This document shows positions 9,227-18,616 of a DNA stretch of 64,000 nucleotides, in pieces (the stretch's first letter is position 1; each line of letters starts with the position of its first letter). The translations under genes were made by a program, and so were the position numbers. Source of the DNA: Actinomadura latina NBRC 106108 (GTDB taxonomy: Bacteria > Actinomycetota > Actinomycetes > Streptosporangiales > Streptosporangiaceae). Location: positions 124,001 through 188,000 of the forward strand of contig NZ_BCQS01000018.1 of the NCBI RefSeq assembly GCF_001552195.1, given 5' to 3'. The notes beneath the pieces were generated by a model, which saw nothing but the letters and a program-made list of their open reading frames with translations, was not told the origin of the DNA and made no database searches.

Positions 9227-10024
9227 CTACCGTTTTTTGTCTTCAGGGGTCAGGCCGCTGGAGTGGTGTAACTGGTGGAGGCGGTAGGGCAGTTTTCCTG
9301 CGGAGCCCGGTGGGATGTTGGAGAAGAACATCGCCAGGTATGTGGTGTTCTTGCTGTTCTCGCGGAGGGTGCGGGCTATCTCGGACATGAGGGCCGGAGT
9401 GGCGGAGCCCGGGTGGGTCGTGTGCTTCAGCCAGGTGCGGGCCTGGAGGCGGGCCAGGTCGGTCATTTGCTTGGAGCCGAAGCGTTCCAGGTCGGGGATT
9501 TGAATCACCGGGCCCTGGATCAAGGGGGTCGCGGCCACCTCGTTCTCGGCGAGGGCGTACATGATGCGGGTGCGCATGCGGGTGGCTTGCGTGCGGCACC
9601 AGGCGGCGGCGTTGTCGCAGGCCGTGGTGCTCGGGATGTCGGGGTGGGCGAGGGCCAGGTGGCCGCGGATCATCTTGGCGCGGTGGGGGAGATCTGCTGC
9701 GGCGCGGGTCAGGGCCGTTTCCAGGCGTTCCAGGGCGGACGGGGAGACGGACGCGACGCCGGGCTTGCCGCCTGGTGGGGTGACTCGGGGGATGTCTGGT
9801 GGGTCGAGGGTGAGGGGGACCTGGTTGAAGCGGACGACCGTTCGTTCCACTTCGAGCATCAGGCGGTTGAGTGCCCGGTTGTGGCCTTGCAGGTCGGTGG
9901 TGAATGCGGCGGCGGAGCCGCCCTGCCAGGTCTGCGGGCCCATCTGGCGGGTCACTTCGGACATCGCCGTTGATATCGCCTGGAGTTCGGCGTTCACGGC
10001 GCGGGCGTCGATCTTCAGGGTCAT
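9227..10024 (-). CDS. WXG100-like N-terminal part of split protein
   Basis: A 265-residue product from the ATG at 10024. The first ~95 residues look like an ESX/WXG100-type helical hairpin: MTLKIDARAVNAELQAISTA..., the WxG-like QTWQGGSAAAFTTDLQGHN, and a second long helix RALNRLMLEVERTVVRF. A helical region with FFSNIPPGSAGKLPYRLHQL follows, and the frame ends at PEDKKR just past an A6 run. The next frame (from 9241 down to 7632) continues as if one base were missing. If intact, the protein would be a type VII-associated or toxin-like polypeptide of about 797 residues. No EsxA/EccC genes are nearby. Confidence 0.6.
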   Translation of the reverse strand: MTLKIDARAVNAELQAISTAMSEVTRQMGPQTWQGGSAAAFTTDLQGHNRALNRLMLEVERTVVRFNQVPLTLDPPDIPRVTPPGGKPGVASVSPSALERLETALTRAAADLPHRAKMIRGHLALAHPDIPSTTACDNAAAWCRTQATRMRTRIMYALAENEVAATPLIQGPVIQIPDLERFGSKQMTDLARLQARTWLKHTTHPGSATPALMSEIARTLRENSKNTTYLAMFFSNIPPGSAGKLPYRLHQLHHSSGLTPEDKKR

Positions 10025-10111
10025 GACCCGTCCCCTTTCATCCTGTGGACAGTAGTGAAAGGGGAGGTGGCAGGTGCGGAAACGGTGTTTCGGGTGGAGT
10101 GAAACCCGGGT

Positions 10112-11731
10112 TTATTCGCGGGAGAGGGCTCGGGTGGCACCGGCGGCGACCGTGAGGCCGAGGACGAGTCCGCCGGCGACGATGAAGTTCGCTATCCACT
10201 GGTAGACGCCCTTGGGGGCGAACTCGATCTCCTGGCCGAGGCTGCCGATGGGCAGGAGCAGGTCGAGCGTGTAGAAGAAGGCGTTGAAGTGGGGTTTGTG
10301 GCCCTCGTCCAGGACGTCCGGCTGGTGCAGGGAGAAGACGATCGTCCCGAAGGCGAGGAGGCCGATCAGCCAGCTCGCGGCGCGGAACGGGCGGTAGCCG
10401 TAGCCGACGAGGATGTCCTGGAACCAGCCGACGATCTTGCGGGGGAGGCCCTGGGTCTGCCGCCGGTCGCGGGCCTTGGCGAGCAGGACGGAGCGGCCGT
10501 CGGCGTCCAGGCCGAGGGTCCGGTAGGTCTGGGCGAGGCGCTCGTAGGGCTGCGGGGCGTAGCCGTCGCTGTCGCGGCGCAGCCAGGCGAGGCGTTCGCG
10601 GGCGGTGAGGGGCGGTTCGAGGGTCTCGTACTGGAGGCCGTCCAGCTGGAGGCGTTCCGGCCAGGAGGCGGCGTCGTCGCGGAGCAGGTTGATGCGGGCG
10701 TAGGACAGGTCGGCGGTGCCCTTGATCGGCTCGGCGGTGCGCAGGAGCAGTTCCTCGGCCTGGACGCGCTGCAGGCTGAGGGCCGTCCCGGTGTCGTGGC
10801 GCAGCCGGGCGTCGCGCAGGCTGAGCTGGCCGGTGACGCGGGCGCCGGAGAAGCTGACGGCGCCGGTGGCGGTGAAGCCGTCCGAGCAGTAGATGTCGGT
10901 CTCGACGGCGAGGTCGTCGGCGTTGAGGGCCGTGCGCTCCGGGGCGGACAGGGTCGCGCCGACAAAGGAGAGGTAGCCGCCGACGCGGGCGCCGCGGAGC
11001 CGGATCTCGCCCTCGGCGGCGAACCCGCCGTCGCAGAACACGTTCGCGGCCACGTCCAGGCGGCTGGCGTACAGGGCGACGCCGGACGGGTTGTAGAGCC
11101 GCGCGCCACGGAAGATCAGCTGGCCGCCGATGCGGGCGCCCGGCAGCCGGACCTCGCCGTTGGCGATGAACCCCTGGTCGCAGTAGACGTTCGCCTCGAC
11201 GGCGAGGCGGTCGGCGAGCAGGGCGTCCCCGCCCGGATTGGTCAGCTGGACGCCCGACATGTTCAGGATGCCGGTGATGTTCGCGCCGTCCAGCCACAGG
11301 CCGCCGTTGATCCGGCTGCCCTCCAGCCACAGGTGGCCGTCGACGCGTGTGCCGGACGCGACCAGGCCCGGCAGGCGGCAGCGCATCAGGTGGACGCTGG
11401 TCATGCTCGCCCAGTACAGGTGCGGTGCCTCGTCGAACGCGCAGCCGGTGAGGGCGAGGGGGACGGTGACCTCCGCGTGCCCCAGGTTCAGCGAGCCGGT
11501 GATGCGGGCGCCGGCGAGCCGGACGGCGGCGACCTGCCCCGGTTCGGGCTCCACCGCGCCGACGAGGAGCGCGACGAGGACCTCGGCCCTGACCACCCGG
11601 TCGTGCCCCCACCGGTCGGCCTGCCCGATGTCGTCGAGCGCCGGGTCGCCAGTCGACAGGTCGACGGATTCACCCTTCGGGAAGGCCTTCCACAAGCGGC
11701 GCTCCGAGGGGGTCAGGTCCTCGATGTTCAT
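10112..11731 (-). CDS. Beta-helix repeat protein with two C-terminal TM segments
   Basis: About 539 residues from the ATG at 11731 (GGAG about 10 nt upstream; an in-frame start at 11773 is an alternative). Residues about 75-380 are made of GAR-x-x-G-x-L pentapeptide-like strands, including three clear 49-residue repeats, each with a Cys (NVYCDQGF, NVFCDGGF, DIYCSDGF). This implies a right-handed beta-helix. A helical segment (YERLAQTYRTLGLDADGRSVLL) links to two hydrophobic helices flanking LLLPIGSLGQE, reminiscent of a two-TM channel pore. Homologues are often annotated 'membrane-associated oxidoreductase', but I see no redox motif. It stands alone, divergent from purS. Function unknown; ligand-gated channel or sensor is my speculation. 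Confidence 0.65.
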   Translation of the reverse strand: MNIEDLTPSERRLWKAFPKGESVDLSTGDPALDDIGQADRWGHDRVVRAEVLVALLVGAVEPEPGQVAAVRLAGARITGSLNLGHAEVTVPLALTGCAFDEAPHLYWASMTSVHLMRCRLPGLVASGTRVDGHLWLEGSRINGGLWLDGANITGILNMSGVQLTNPGGDALLADRLAVEANVYCDQGFIANGEVRLPGARIGGQLIFRGARLYNPSGVALYASRLDVAANVFCDGGFAAEGEIRLRGARVGGYLSFVGATLSAPERTALNADDLAVETDIYCSDGFTATGAVSFSGARVTGQLSLRDARLRHDTGTALSLQRVQAEELLLRTAEPIKGTADLSYARINLLRDDAASWPERLQLDGLQYETLEPPLTARERLAWLRRDSDGYAPQPYERLAQTYRTLGLDADGRSVLLAKARDRRQTQGLPRKIVGWFQDILVGYGYRPFRAASWLIGLLAFGTIVFSLHQPDVLDEGHKPHFNAFFYTLDLLLPIGSLGQEIEFAPKGVYQWIANFIVAGGLVLGLTVAAGATRALSRE

Positions 11732-11827
11732 CGGGTGGCTCCGGGGGGATGTGGATGGCTCGTGAAGAGCCATGGTGCCGTACGCTCAGATCGTAAGGAA
11801 AAGCGCAGATCAGTGGAGGGGGCGGTC

Positions 11828-12070
11828 GTGGCGCGTGTCGTCGTGGACGTCATGCTCAAGCCGGAGATCCTCGACCCGCAGGGTCAGGCGATCGCCAGGA
11901 AGCTGCCGCAGATGGGATTCGACGGGGTCGTCGCCGTCCGGCAGGGCAAGCGGTTCGAGGTGGAGCTGGAGGGGGACGCCGACGAGGCGGCCCTAGAGCG
12001 GGTCGGCAAGATCGCCGAGACGCTGCTGGCCAATCCGGTCATCGAGAATTACGAGGTTCGCGTTCTCTGA
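11828..12070 (+). CDS. purS: FGAM synthase subunit PurS
   Basis: Eighty-residue PurS, the small dimeric subunit that bridges PurL and PurQ in formylglycinamidine ribonucleotide synthase (fourth step of purine synthesis). The GTG at 11828 has GGAGGGGG about 7 nt upstream. Typical features are the beta-alpha-beta fold with VVVDVMLKPEILDPQGQAI, GFDGVVAVRQGKRFEVEL and the end NPVIENYEVRVL. In most actinomycetes purQ follows directly; here an anti-sigma-factor-like ATPase gene (12271-12738) lies between purS and purQ. Confidence 0.95.
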   Translation: MARVVVDVMLKPEILDPQGQAIARKLPQMGFDGVVAVRQGKRFEVELEGDADEAALERVGKIAETLLANPVIENYEVRVL

Positions 12071-12270
12071 CCGGCATCGGCCGGGAATGGCCAAAGAATA
12101 CTGTTCGGTATCGGTGCGGAGCCGATCAGTTCCGAACCGTTGCACGACGCTGTGAGATTCTCGGAAGACCCGTGAGTATAGCGATTACGGAGTATTCCGC
12201 CGGGGAAGTGTTAGCTCCGTCGAGTCGTCGAGCGCGCTCCGGGGCCGGGGGAATCGGGAAGCCCGGGGCC

Positions 12271-12738
12271 ATGACACGAGGTGTCCGGGTGGATATGAGG
12301 TTCTCGCTCGCGCTGCCGCGCGAGGCGCTGAGCGTCCCGGTGATCCGGCGGCTGGTGGGGGACGCCCTGCGGGGTCTCGGCGTCTCCGCGGACTGCGTCG
12401 ACGACGTCCTGGTCGCCGCCTCCGAGGCGTGCACGAACGTCGTCCAGCACGCCCGCTCGTCCGGAGAGTACGAGGTGACCGGGCACGTCGACGACGGTGT
12501 GTGCCTGCTCACCATCATGGATTGGGGCCGCGGGCCGCGGCCCGCCCACGCCGAGGACAGGGGCGCTTTGTCCGAGTCCGGACGCGGGATTAAGATCATG
12601 CGGGCGCTGGTCGACGACCTGGACATCGACTCCTCCCCCGACAGGGGCACCATCGTTCACCTGCGAAAGCGGCTGACCTGGAGCGACGGGGCCCTGGTAC
12701 GCCGCCTCGACGCCCGCCTCATGCACAACGCCGGGTAG
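12271..12738 (+). CDS. RsbW/SpoIIAB-like histidine-kinase-fold ATPase
   Basis: A GHKL ATPase of about 155 residues resembling anti-sigma factor kinases. It has an N box (ASEACTNVVQHA), a G1 box (DWGRGP) and a G2 region (GRGIKIMRALVDDLDIDSSPDRGTIVHL). The ATG at 12271 or the ATG at 12295 (MRFSLALP) fits the family; the frame is open from 12172 without protein-like sequence. Relatives usually phosphorylate an STAS anti-anti-sigma factor and bind a sigma factor, but neither partner is adjacent. It sits inside the pur cluster between purS and purQ on the same strand, about 100 bp before purQ, and may be co-transcribed with it. Confidence 0.8.
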   Translation: MTRGVRVDMRFSLALPREALSVPVIRRLVGDALRGLGVSADCVDDVLVAASEACTNVVQHARSSGEYEVTGHVDDGVCLLTIMDWGRGPRPAHAEDRGALSESGRGIKIMRALVDDLDIDSSPDRGTIVHLRKRLTWSDGALVRRLDARLMHNAG

Positions 12739-12838
12739 ATTAGGACGCGCGCTGGGGGTATTGCGACGCGCAGCGGGGTGATCGGCGGACGAGATCCCGA
12801 CCGTCCCGGCCGCACCTCATTTCGGAGGAACAGAACAG

Positions 12839-13519
12839 ATGGACGCTGCCCGGGTAGGCATCATCACCTTTCCCGGTTCTCTGGACGACAAGGACGCCGC
12901 ACGCGCCGTCCGGTTGTCCGGCGCCGAGCCGGTCGCGCTCTGGCACGGGGACCATGAACTGCAGGGCGTCGACGCGGTCGTCCTGCCCGGTGGGTTCTCC
13001 TACGGGGACTACCTGCGGGCCGGGGCTATCGCCCGGTTCGCGCCGCTGATGAGCGAACTGGTGGCCGCCGCCGGCGCGGGGCTGCCCGTGCTCGGCATCT
13101 GCAACGGCTTCCAGGTGCTGTGCGAGTCGCACCTGCTGCCGGGGGCGCTGCTCCCGAACGCGGGCCTGCACTTCGTCTGCCGCGACCAGCGGCTGCGGAT
13201 CGAGAACACCGCCACCGCCTGGACGAGCGAGTACAGCGAGGGCCAGGAGCTGGTGATCCCGATCAAGAACCGGGACGGCCGCTACACCGCCGACCGGGAG
13301 ACGCTGATCGAACTGGCCGACACCGGCCGGATCGTCGCCCGCTATGTCGACCTGAACCCGAACGGCTCCCTCGACGACATCGCCGGCATCTGCAACGAGG
13401 CCGGCAACGTGGTCGGGCTCATGCCCCACCCCGAGCATGCCGTGGAGTCGCTGACCGGTCCGTCCACCGACGGGCTCGGTTTCTTCACGTCCATTGTCAA
13501 GAGACTGGTCAACGCATGA
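12839..13519 (+). CDS. purQ: FGAM synthase glutaminase PurQ
   Basis: A 226-residue class I glutamine amidotransferase that supplies ammonia to PurL. The ATG at 12839 follows GGAGGAACAGAACAG. The nucleophile elbow GICNGFQ (Cys88) and the catalytic His197/Glu199 (MPHPEHAVE) are intact, and the oxyanion strand [13 protein letters not shown] is present. Its stop overlaps the start of purL (ATGA at 13516-13519), so the two are translationally coupled, which also fixes where the unusual PurL begins. Confidence 0.96.
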   Translation: MDAARVGIITFPGSLDDKDAARAVRLSGAEPVALWHGDHELQGVDAVVLPGGFSYGDYLRAGAIARFAPLMSELVAAAGAGLPVLGICNGFQVLCESHLLPGALLPNAGLHFVCRDQRLRIENTATAWTSEYSEGQELVIPIKNRDGRYTADRETLIELADTGRIVARYVDLNPNGSLDDIAGICNEAGNVVGLMPHPEHAVESLTGPSTDGLGFFTSIVKRLVNA

Positions 13520-16500
13520 GTGAGCAACGGCCCCACGCTTCCGGACGAGCCACCCGGAACGCCTCCGACGAGCCGTCGATGGAGTGGCTCGGGGAGCTCA
13601 AGTCCGACGCGGACGACCCCGAGCTCCAGCCCGTCAACCCCGCGGTGACCCAGGGCTTCAAGGCCATCATCGAGGAGGACCGGAACGCGAGCCCGGCCCC
13701 CCGGCCGGTGCAGCAGGACCCCGCCGCCCCGGCCCCCTCCGGCCCGTTCACGGGCCCCATGCCGGTGCTGGACGGCGAGCAGTTGCCCGCTCCCGCCCCT
13801 GCCGTACCCCTCGAGGGCCCCGACCAGGACTTCGCCCGTGCCCTCCAGGAGGAGCGCGCCGCCGGGAACCCCTCGTCCACCGTGGTGGACCCGTCTCTGA
13901 CGATGCCCGACCTGAACGGGTTCGCCGGGCCCCGCCCGCCGGCTCGGCCCGGTGGCTCCGGCACGGGCCCGCAGCCCGCGCTCGGCACCGGTACGGGCCC
14001 TCAGCCCGCCGCAGGGTCGGGGACTGGTCCTCAGCCGACCGTGGGCCCGGGTACGGGCCCGCAGCCGGCCGTTGGCTCCGGTACGGGTCCGCAGCCCGCG
14101 GTCGGGCCTGGCACGGGTCCGCAGCCGATCATCGACCTCAACAGTGGGCCGCTGGCGCGTCCCGAGGGTCCTGGCACCGGCCCGCAGCCGGCCGTTGGTT
14201 CGGGGACGGGTCCGCAGCCCGCGGTTGGGCCCGGGACGGGTCCGCAGCCGATCATCGACCTCAACAGTGGGCCGCTGGCGCGTCCCGAGGGTCCTGGCAC
14301 CGGGCCGCAGCCGGCCGTCGGTTCGGGTACCGGCCCGCAGCCCGCCGTGGGGACGGGGCCGCAGCCGGTCGTGGGGACGGGGCCGCAGCCGGTCGTGGGC
14401 TTCGGCACCGGGCCACAGCCCGCCGTCGGTTCCGGGACGGGTCCGCAGCAGGTGGTCGGGCCCACGAGCGGCCCGCAGCCCATCGTCGACCTGAACACCG
14501 GCCCGCTGGCGCGTCCGGAAGGTCCCGGCACGGGCCCGCAGCCCGCGATCGGCTCCGGTACCGGCCCGCAGCCCGCCGTCGGTTCCGGGACGGGTCCGCA
14601 GCCCGCGGTCGGGCCCGGTAGCGGCCCGCAGCCCGTCGTCAGCATGAACACCGGTCCGCTGGTGCCCGTGCGCGCCGAAGGCGCCGGGACGGGGCCTCAG
14701 CCTCGGATAGGCCGCGGCACCGGCCCGCAGCGGGCCGTGGGCCCGGGGACGGGCCCCCAGCCCGCGCTCGGCCCGGCCGCAGGGCCGACGGTCGAGACCG
14801 GAACCGGTCTGCAGCCCCTCGGGCGGGGGACCGGCCCGATGCCCGCGATCGAGACGTCCGGCCCGGCCGGGCACGGTACGGACACGGTCGCGATCGCCGC
14901 CGCGACCCCCGAGCGCCCGCAGCCGTACGCCGAACTGGGGATGAACGAGGACGAGTACCGGCGCGTCCGGCACATCCTCGGGCGTCGTCCCACGTCGGCG
15001 GAGCTGGCGATCTACTCGGTCATGTGGAGCGAGCACTGCTCCTACAAGAGCTCCAAGGTGCACCTGCGCCAGTTCGGCGACAAGGCCCCGAAGACCGACA
15101 AGCTGCTGGTCGGCATGGGGGAGAACGCCGGTGTCGTGGACATCGGCCAGGGTTGGGCGGTCACCTTCAAGGTGGAGTCGCACAACCACCCGTCCTATGT
15201 GGAGCCGTATCAGGGCGCCGCAACCGGCGTCGGCGGGATCGTCCGCGACATCATGTCGATGGGCGCGCGTCCCATCGCGGTCATGGACTCGCTCCGTTTC
15301 GGCCCGGCGGACGCCCCCGACACGCAGCGCGTCCTGCCCGGCGTGGTGGCCGGTGTGGGCGGCTACGGGAACTCCCTGGGCCTGCCCAACATCGGCGGTG
15401 AGACCGTCTTCGACGCCTGCTACGAGCAGAACCCGCTCGTGAACGCCCTGTGCGTCGGTGTGATGAAGCATGAGGACATCCAGCGTGCCGTGGCCCCCGG
15501 CCCCGGCAACAAGGTGATCCTGTTCGGCGCGCTGACCGGGCCGGACGGCATCGGCGGCGCGTCCGTCCTGGCCTCGGCGACGTTCGACGAGGAGTCGCAC
15601 CAGAAGCGGCCGTCGGTCCAGGTGGGCGACCCGTTCATGGAGAAGCTGCTCATCGAGTGCTGCCTGGAGCTGTTCAGCGAGGACCTCGTGGTCGGCATCC
15701 AGGACCTCGGCGCCGCCGGGGTGTCCTGCGCGACGACGGAGCTGGCCGCGGCCGGCACCGGCGGCATGCACGTCGACCTCGACGACGTCCCGCTCCGCGA
15801 CGCGACGCTCCTCCCCGAGGAGATCCTCATGAGCGAGTCGCAGGAGCGCATGATGGCGGTGGTCTCGCCCGGCAAGGTCGAGCGCTTCATGGAGATCTGC
15901 GGCCGCTGGGAGATCCCGGCGACGGTGATCGGGACGGTCACCGACACGCGCCGGCTGGTCATGACGTGGCGGGGCGAGACGATCGTCGACATCCCGCCGG
16001 TCACGGCCGTCGACGAGGGCCCGGTCTACAACCGCCCGCTGGAGCCGCCGCACGACCTCGGCGCCCTGCAGGCCGACACCCCCGGACGGCTCACCCGTCC
16101 GTCCAACGGCGACGAGCTGCGCCGGACGATGCTGTGGCTGGCCGGGTCCCCGAACCTCGCCAGCAAGACGTGGGTGACGTCGCAGTACGACCGGTACGTC
16201 CTGGGCAACACCGTCATGGCGATGCCGGAGAACGCGGGCGTCGTGCGGGTGGACGACGAGTCCGGGCTGGGCATCGCGCTCTCCCTGGACGGCAACGGCC
16301 GCTACACGCGCCTGGACCCGTACTCGGGCGCGCAGCTCGCGCTGAGCGAGGCGTACCGCAACGTCGCCGCCACCGGTGCGCGGCCCCTGGCCGTCACCAA
16401 CTGCCTCAACTTCGGCTCCCCCGAGGACCCGGGCGTCATGTGGCAGTTCGCGCGCGCGGTGGAGGGCCTCGCGGACGGCTGCCAGTACCTGGGCATCCCG

Positions 16501-17142
16501 GTCACGGGCGGCAACGTCAGCTTCTACAACCAGACGGGGGAGACCCCGATCAACCCGACGCCGGTGATCGGCGTCCTCGGGGTCCACGACGACGTCCGCC
16601 GCCGGGTGAACATGTCGCTGACCAGCGACGGCGCCACGATCGCGCTGCTCGGCGAGACGCGCGAGGAGTTCGGCGGCTCCGAATGGGCGCACGTCGTCTA
16701 CAACCACCTGGGCGGCCTGCCGCCGCTGGTCGACCTGAAGGCCGAGGCGGCGCTGGCGTCGGTGATGGTCAACGCCGTCCGCGACGGGCTGGTCACGGCC
16801 GTCCACGACCTGTCGGACGGCGGCCTGTCGCAGACGCTGGTGGAGTCGTGCCTGCGCGGCGGGCTCGGCGCCCGCATCACGCTGCCGGGCGACCCGTTCG
16901 TGGCGCTGTTCAGCGAGTCGGTGGCCCGCGCCATGCTGGTGGTCCGGCCCGGCGCCGAGGCGCGGCTGGCTGCGCTGTGCGAGTCCGCGGGCGTCCCGGT
17001 CACCCAGATCGGCGTGGCGGGCGGCGACGCGCTCCACGTGACCGGACGCGGCCCCGAAGGCGACCAGCAGGAGCTGTTCAGCATCGGCCTGTCCGAGCTC
17101 CGCGAGGCGCACGAGCGCATGCTCCCCAGCTACGCGGACTGA
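13516..17142 (+). CDS. purL: FGAM synthase PurL with long repeat-rich N-terminal extension
   Basis: A 1208-residue product; actinobacterial PurL is normally about 740-770. The ATG at 13516 overlaps the purQ stop. Residues 1 to ~145 are acidic/Pro-rich, ~146-450 are a tandem tract with about 21 GPQP cores ([10 protein letters not shown]-like units), and catalytic PurL starts near residue 456 ([20 protein letters not shown]). The enzyme part is complete: [68 protein letters not shown] and [12 protein letters not shown] are seen. It makes formylglycinamidine ribonucleotide with PurS and PurQ. No stop or frameshift interrupts the extension. The codon at 14941 ([11 protein letters not shown]) is an internal start candidate but lacks a good ribosome binding site and would lose conserved residues. 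Confidence 0.93.
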   Translation: MSEQRPHASGRATRNASDEPSMEWLGELKSDADDPELQPVNPAVTQGFKAIIEEDRNASPAPRPVQQDPAAPAPSGPFTGPMPVLDGEQLPAPAPAVPLEGPDQDFARALQEERAAGNPSSTVVDPSLTMPDLNGFAGPRPPARPGGSGTGPQPALGTGTGPQPAAGSGTGPQPTVGPGTGPQPAVGSGTGPQPAVGPGTGPQPIIDLNSGPLARPEGPGTGPQPAVGSGTGPQPAVGPGTGPQPIIDLNSGPLARPEGPGTGPQPAVGSGTGPQPAVGTGPQPVVGTGPQPVVGFGTGPQPAVGSGTGPQQVVGPTSGPQPIVDLNTGPLARPEGPGTGPQPAIGSGTGPQPAVGSGTGPQPAVGPGSGPQPVVSMNTGPLVPVRAEGAGTGPQPRIGRGTGPQRAVGPGTGPQPALGPAAGPTVETGTGLQPLGRGTGPMPAIETSGPAGHGTDTVAIAAATPERPQPYAELGMNEDEYRRVRHILGRRPTSAELAIYSVMWSEHCSYKSSKVHLRQFGDKAPKTDKLLVGMGENAGVVDIGQGWAVTFKVESHNHPSYVEPYQGAATGVGGIVRDIMSMGARPIAVMDSLRFGPADAPDTQRVLPGVVAGVGGYGNSLGLPNIGGETVFDACYEQNPLVNALCVGVMKHEDIQRAVAPGPGNKVILFGALTGPDGIGGASVLASATFDEESHQKRPSVQVGDPFMEKLLIECCLELFSEDLVVGIQDLGAAGVSCATTELAAAGTGGMHVDLDDVPLRDATLLPEEILMSESQERMMAVVSPGKVERFMEICGRWEIPATVIGTVTDTRRLVMTWRGETIVDIPPVTAVDEGPVYNRPLEPPHDLGALQADTPGRLTRPSNGDELRRTMLWLAGSPNLASKTWVTSQYDRYVLGNTVMAMPENAGVVRVDDESGLGIALSLDGNGRYTRLDPYSGAQLALSEAYRNVAATGARPLAVTNCLNFGSPEDPGVMWQFARAVEGLADGCQYLGIPVTGGNVSFYNQTGETPINPTPVIGVLGVHDDVRRRVNMSLTSDGATIALLGETREEFGGSEWAHVVYNHLGGLPPLVDLKAEAALASVMVNAVRDGLVTAVHDLSDGGLSQTLVESCLRGGLGARITLPGDPFVALFSESVARAMLVVRPGAEARLAALCESAGVPVTQIGVAGGDALHVTGRGPEGDQQELFSIGLSELREAHERMLPSYAD
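13950..14870 (+). repeat. Tandem repeat tract in the purL extension
   Basis: The DNA encodes a 9- to 10-residue unit [11 protein letters not shown] over roughly 900 bp. A higher-order unit is also present: about 60 bp coding for [19 protein letters not shown] recurs unchanged with a 120-bp period (about 14119-14178 and 14239-14298) and a diverged copy lies at about 14479-14540. The near-identical copies point to recent expansion by slippage or unequal crossing-over. Confidence 0.9.
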
Positions 17143-17160
17143 CCGGCCGGCAGACGAGAA

Positions 17161-17188
17161 GGGGCGCTCCCGAACCCGGGGGCGCCCC
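17161..17188 (+). terminator. Terminator after purL
   Basis: A 12-bp stem (GGGGCGCTCCCG / CGGGGGCGCCCC, one G-T pair) with an AACC loop lies 18 bp after the purL stop and ends the purSQL block. Confidence 0.8.
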
Positions 17189-17243
17189 TATCGCGTCCAT
17201 CGGGTCCGTCTAGCCTGAGAGGGCAACCGGTGGAGGGGGAGGC

Positions 17244-17462
17244 ATGGTGGGTTCCAAGCGCTGGTCCGAACTCAGCCGAGGGGAACGCCTGTGCATCGCG
17301 GGCGCCGCGACGGTGCAGCTGTCGCTGCTGGCCTCCGCGCTCGCCGACCTTCAGCGCCGTCCGAGCGATCAGGTCAAGGGATCCAAGCGGCTGTGGCGGA
17401 TGCTCGCCTTCGTCAACTTCGTGGGCCCGATCTCGTACTTCCTCTTCGGCCGCAGGAAGTAG
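17244..17462 (+). CDS. PLDc_N-type small membrane protein
   Basis: A 72-residue protein from the ATG at 17244 (ribosome binding site GGAGGGGGAGG just upstream). A hydrophobic segment (about 18-38), a basic loop (RRPSDQVKGSKRLWR) and a second hydrophobic stretch FVNFVGPISYFLFGRRK match the phospholipase D N-terminal-type small membrane family (PLDc_N). These are widespread two-TM proteins of unknown role in actinobacteria. It lies just after the purL terminator and converges on the peptidase gene at 17501. Confidence 0.8.
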   Translation: MVGSKRWSELSRGERLCIAGAATVQLSLLASALADLQRRPSDQVKGSKRLWRMLAFVNFVGPISYFLFGRRK

Positions 17463-17500
17463 GGCACGCCGTCGACCCCCCCTGACGCCCTCGGCCCGCC

Positions 17501-18475
17501 CTAGAAGACCGAGACGTGGACGTGGTCGTAGTGGTTGGCGGTCACGCCGCCGCGGTTCTCCATCGCGCGCCAGCCGGGGCTGCGCATGTCGTAGATGCGC
17601 TGGCGCCAGATGACGTACTTGATGCCGAGGGCGCTCGCGTGGGAGATGGCGTACTCGGCGGTCCGGTCGCCGAGGGCCCTGGCGCTGCCGCTCGCCATCA
17701 CGCCGCCGGTCGTCACCATGAAGTCGCAGGCGTGGCCGGTGCCGTGGTCCTGCGGGTCACCGGTGTGCCGGACGCAGCCGATCGTGGGGAACGGCCCCAT
17801 CTCCAGGTCGAGGGTGTTCTTGACCTTGAGCATGCGGGGGGTGACGCCGCCCATGCCGATGCTCGGCGACTCGGGCTTGTACTTCTTGACCAGCTGCTGG
17901 ATCTGGGCCTTGCGGCTCTGCAGGTCCTTGATCTCCTTCTTCAGCTCCGTCATCTTCTGCTGGGCCTTCTTGCGGGCCGCGAGCTGGTCGTCGACGAGCT
18001 TCTGGATCTGCGCCACCTTCGTCGCCTTGTTCTGCGCGAGGTGACTGACCAGGGTGGCGTTGCTGAGCAGGTCCGACGGGTCGTTGTCGGCCAGGAAGGT
18101 GACAGTGGGGTCCTCCCCGCCGGTCATGTACTGGTTCGCGGCGATCTGGGCGACGAGGTTGCGCGCCTCGACGAGGTCCTTCTGCAGGTCGTTGGACTTG
18201 CTCAGCGCCTTCTGGGCGGCGTACTGGGCGTCCTTCAGCTTGGCGAGGTCGCCGCCGTACGCCTGGTCGAGCTTCTCGATCTGGCGGTTCAGCTTGCTGA
18301 ACTTGGCGCTGTCGCCCGGGTCCATGGGGGCGGACGCGGGCGGCGCCGCGTTCGCTGTCGGGGTGGCGGTGCCCATCAGCGGCAGCGCGACGGCGATGAC
18401 CGCGAGAGCCGTGGCGGCGCGTCGTCCACCTCGCCGGCGCTCGGTGGGCCGACAGGTGGAGGCGGGGGACTCCAC
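17501..18475 (-). CDS. Secreted coiled-coil LAS-type peptidase-like protein
   Basis: About 324 residues. I choose the GTG at 18475 because GAGAGGAG lies about 5 nt ahead; an upstream ATG at 18493 lacks a site. A long signal peptide (RRRGGRRAATALAVIAVALPLMG...ANA) is followed by a coiled coil (about 60-195, FSKLNRQIEKLDQAYGGDLA...LKKEIKDLQSRKAQIQQLV). The C-terminal globular domain is of the actinobacterial ARB-07466 type (about 220-324), with GHACDFM and HYDHVHVSVF giving the His/Asp/His pattern of zinc LAS peptidases. By analogy with coiled-coil peptidoglycan hydrolases (RipA/NlpC partners) it may act on the cell wall. It lies downstream of the S8 protease gene on the same strand, behind a terminator. 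Confidence 0.75.
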   Translation of the reverse strand: MESPASTCRPTERRRGGRRAATALAVIAVALPLMGTATPTANAAPPASAPMDPGDSAKFSKLNRQIEKLDQAYGGDLAKLKDAQYAAQKALSKSNDLQKDLVEARNLVAQIAANQYMTGGEDPTVTFLADNDPSDLLSNATLVSHLAQNKATKVAQIQKLVDDQLAARKKAQQKMTELKKEIKDLQSRKAQIQQLVKKYKPESPSIGMGGVTPRMLKVKNTLDLEMGPFPTIGCVRHTGDPQDHGTGHACDFMVTTGGVMASGSARALGDRTAEYAISHASALGIKYVIWRQRIYDMRSPGWRAMENRGGVTANHYDHVHVSVF

Positions 18476-18616
18476 GTGTTCTCCTCTCGTCATGGCCGTA
18501 GGTACGTCGTTCGTTGTACGGAGGACCGGGGGCCTGAAGGTCAATGAGCGCTGAAGAAGTCCGGCCTCGCCAAGGTTAGACCCACGGGCCTGGTGGGACG
18601 GCTTGGTACGCGAGAA

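Noticed and set aside
9158-9241. Independent start for the gene at 7632-9158
   Set aside because: The TTG at 9158 has no ribosome binding site and the protein-like frame continues upstream to the A6 run, so a split gene is more likely.
10289-12070. Plus-strand frame of 593 codons ending with PurS
   Set aside because: Only the last 80 residues (PurS) are real; the rest is antisense to the beta-helix gene.
14031-14651. Antisense repeat protein ([11 protein letters not shown] units) in the purL tract
   Set aside because: Mirror of the sense repeats; a periodic coding repeat is periodic on both strands. No start signal or ribosome binding site.
13950-14870. CRISPR-like array
   Set aside because: The repeats are in-frame coding units without unique spacers of constant length, inside an intact reading frame.
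13342-17112. Minus-strand frame of 1256 codons opposite purQ/purL
   Set aside because: High-GC shadow frame. The plus strand encodes conserved PurQ and PurL motifs, and the antisense product is an Arg/Gly-rich sequence without any recognisable domain.
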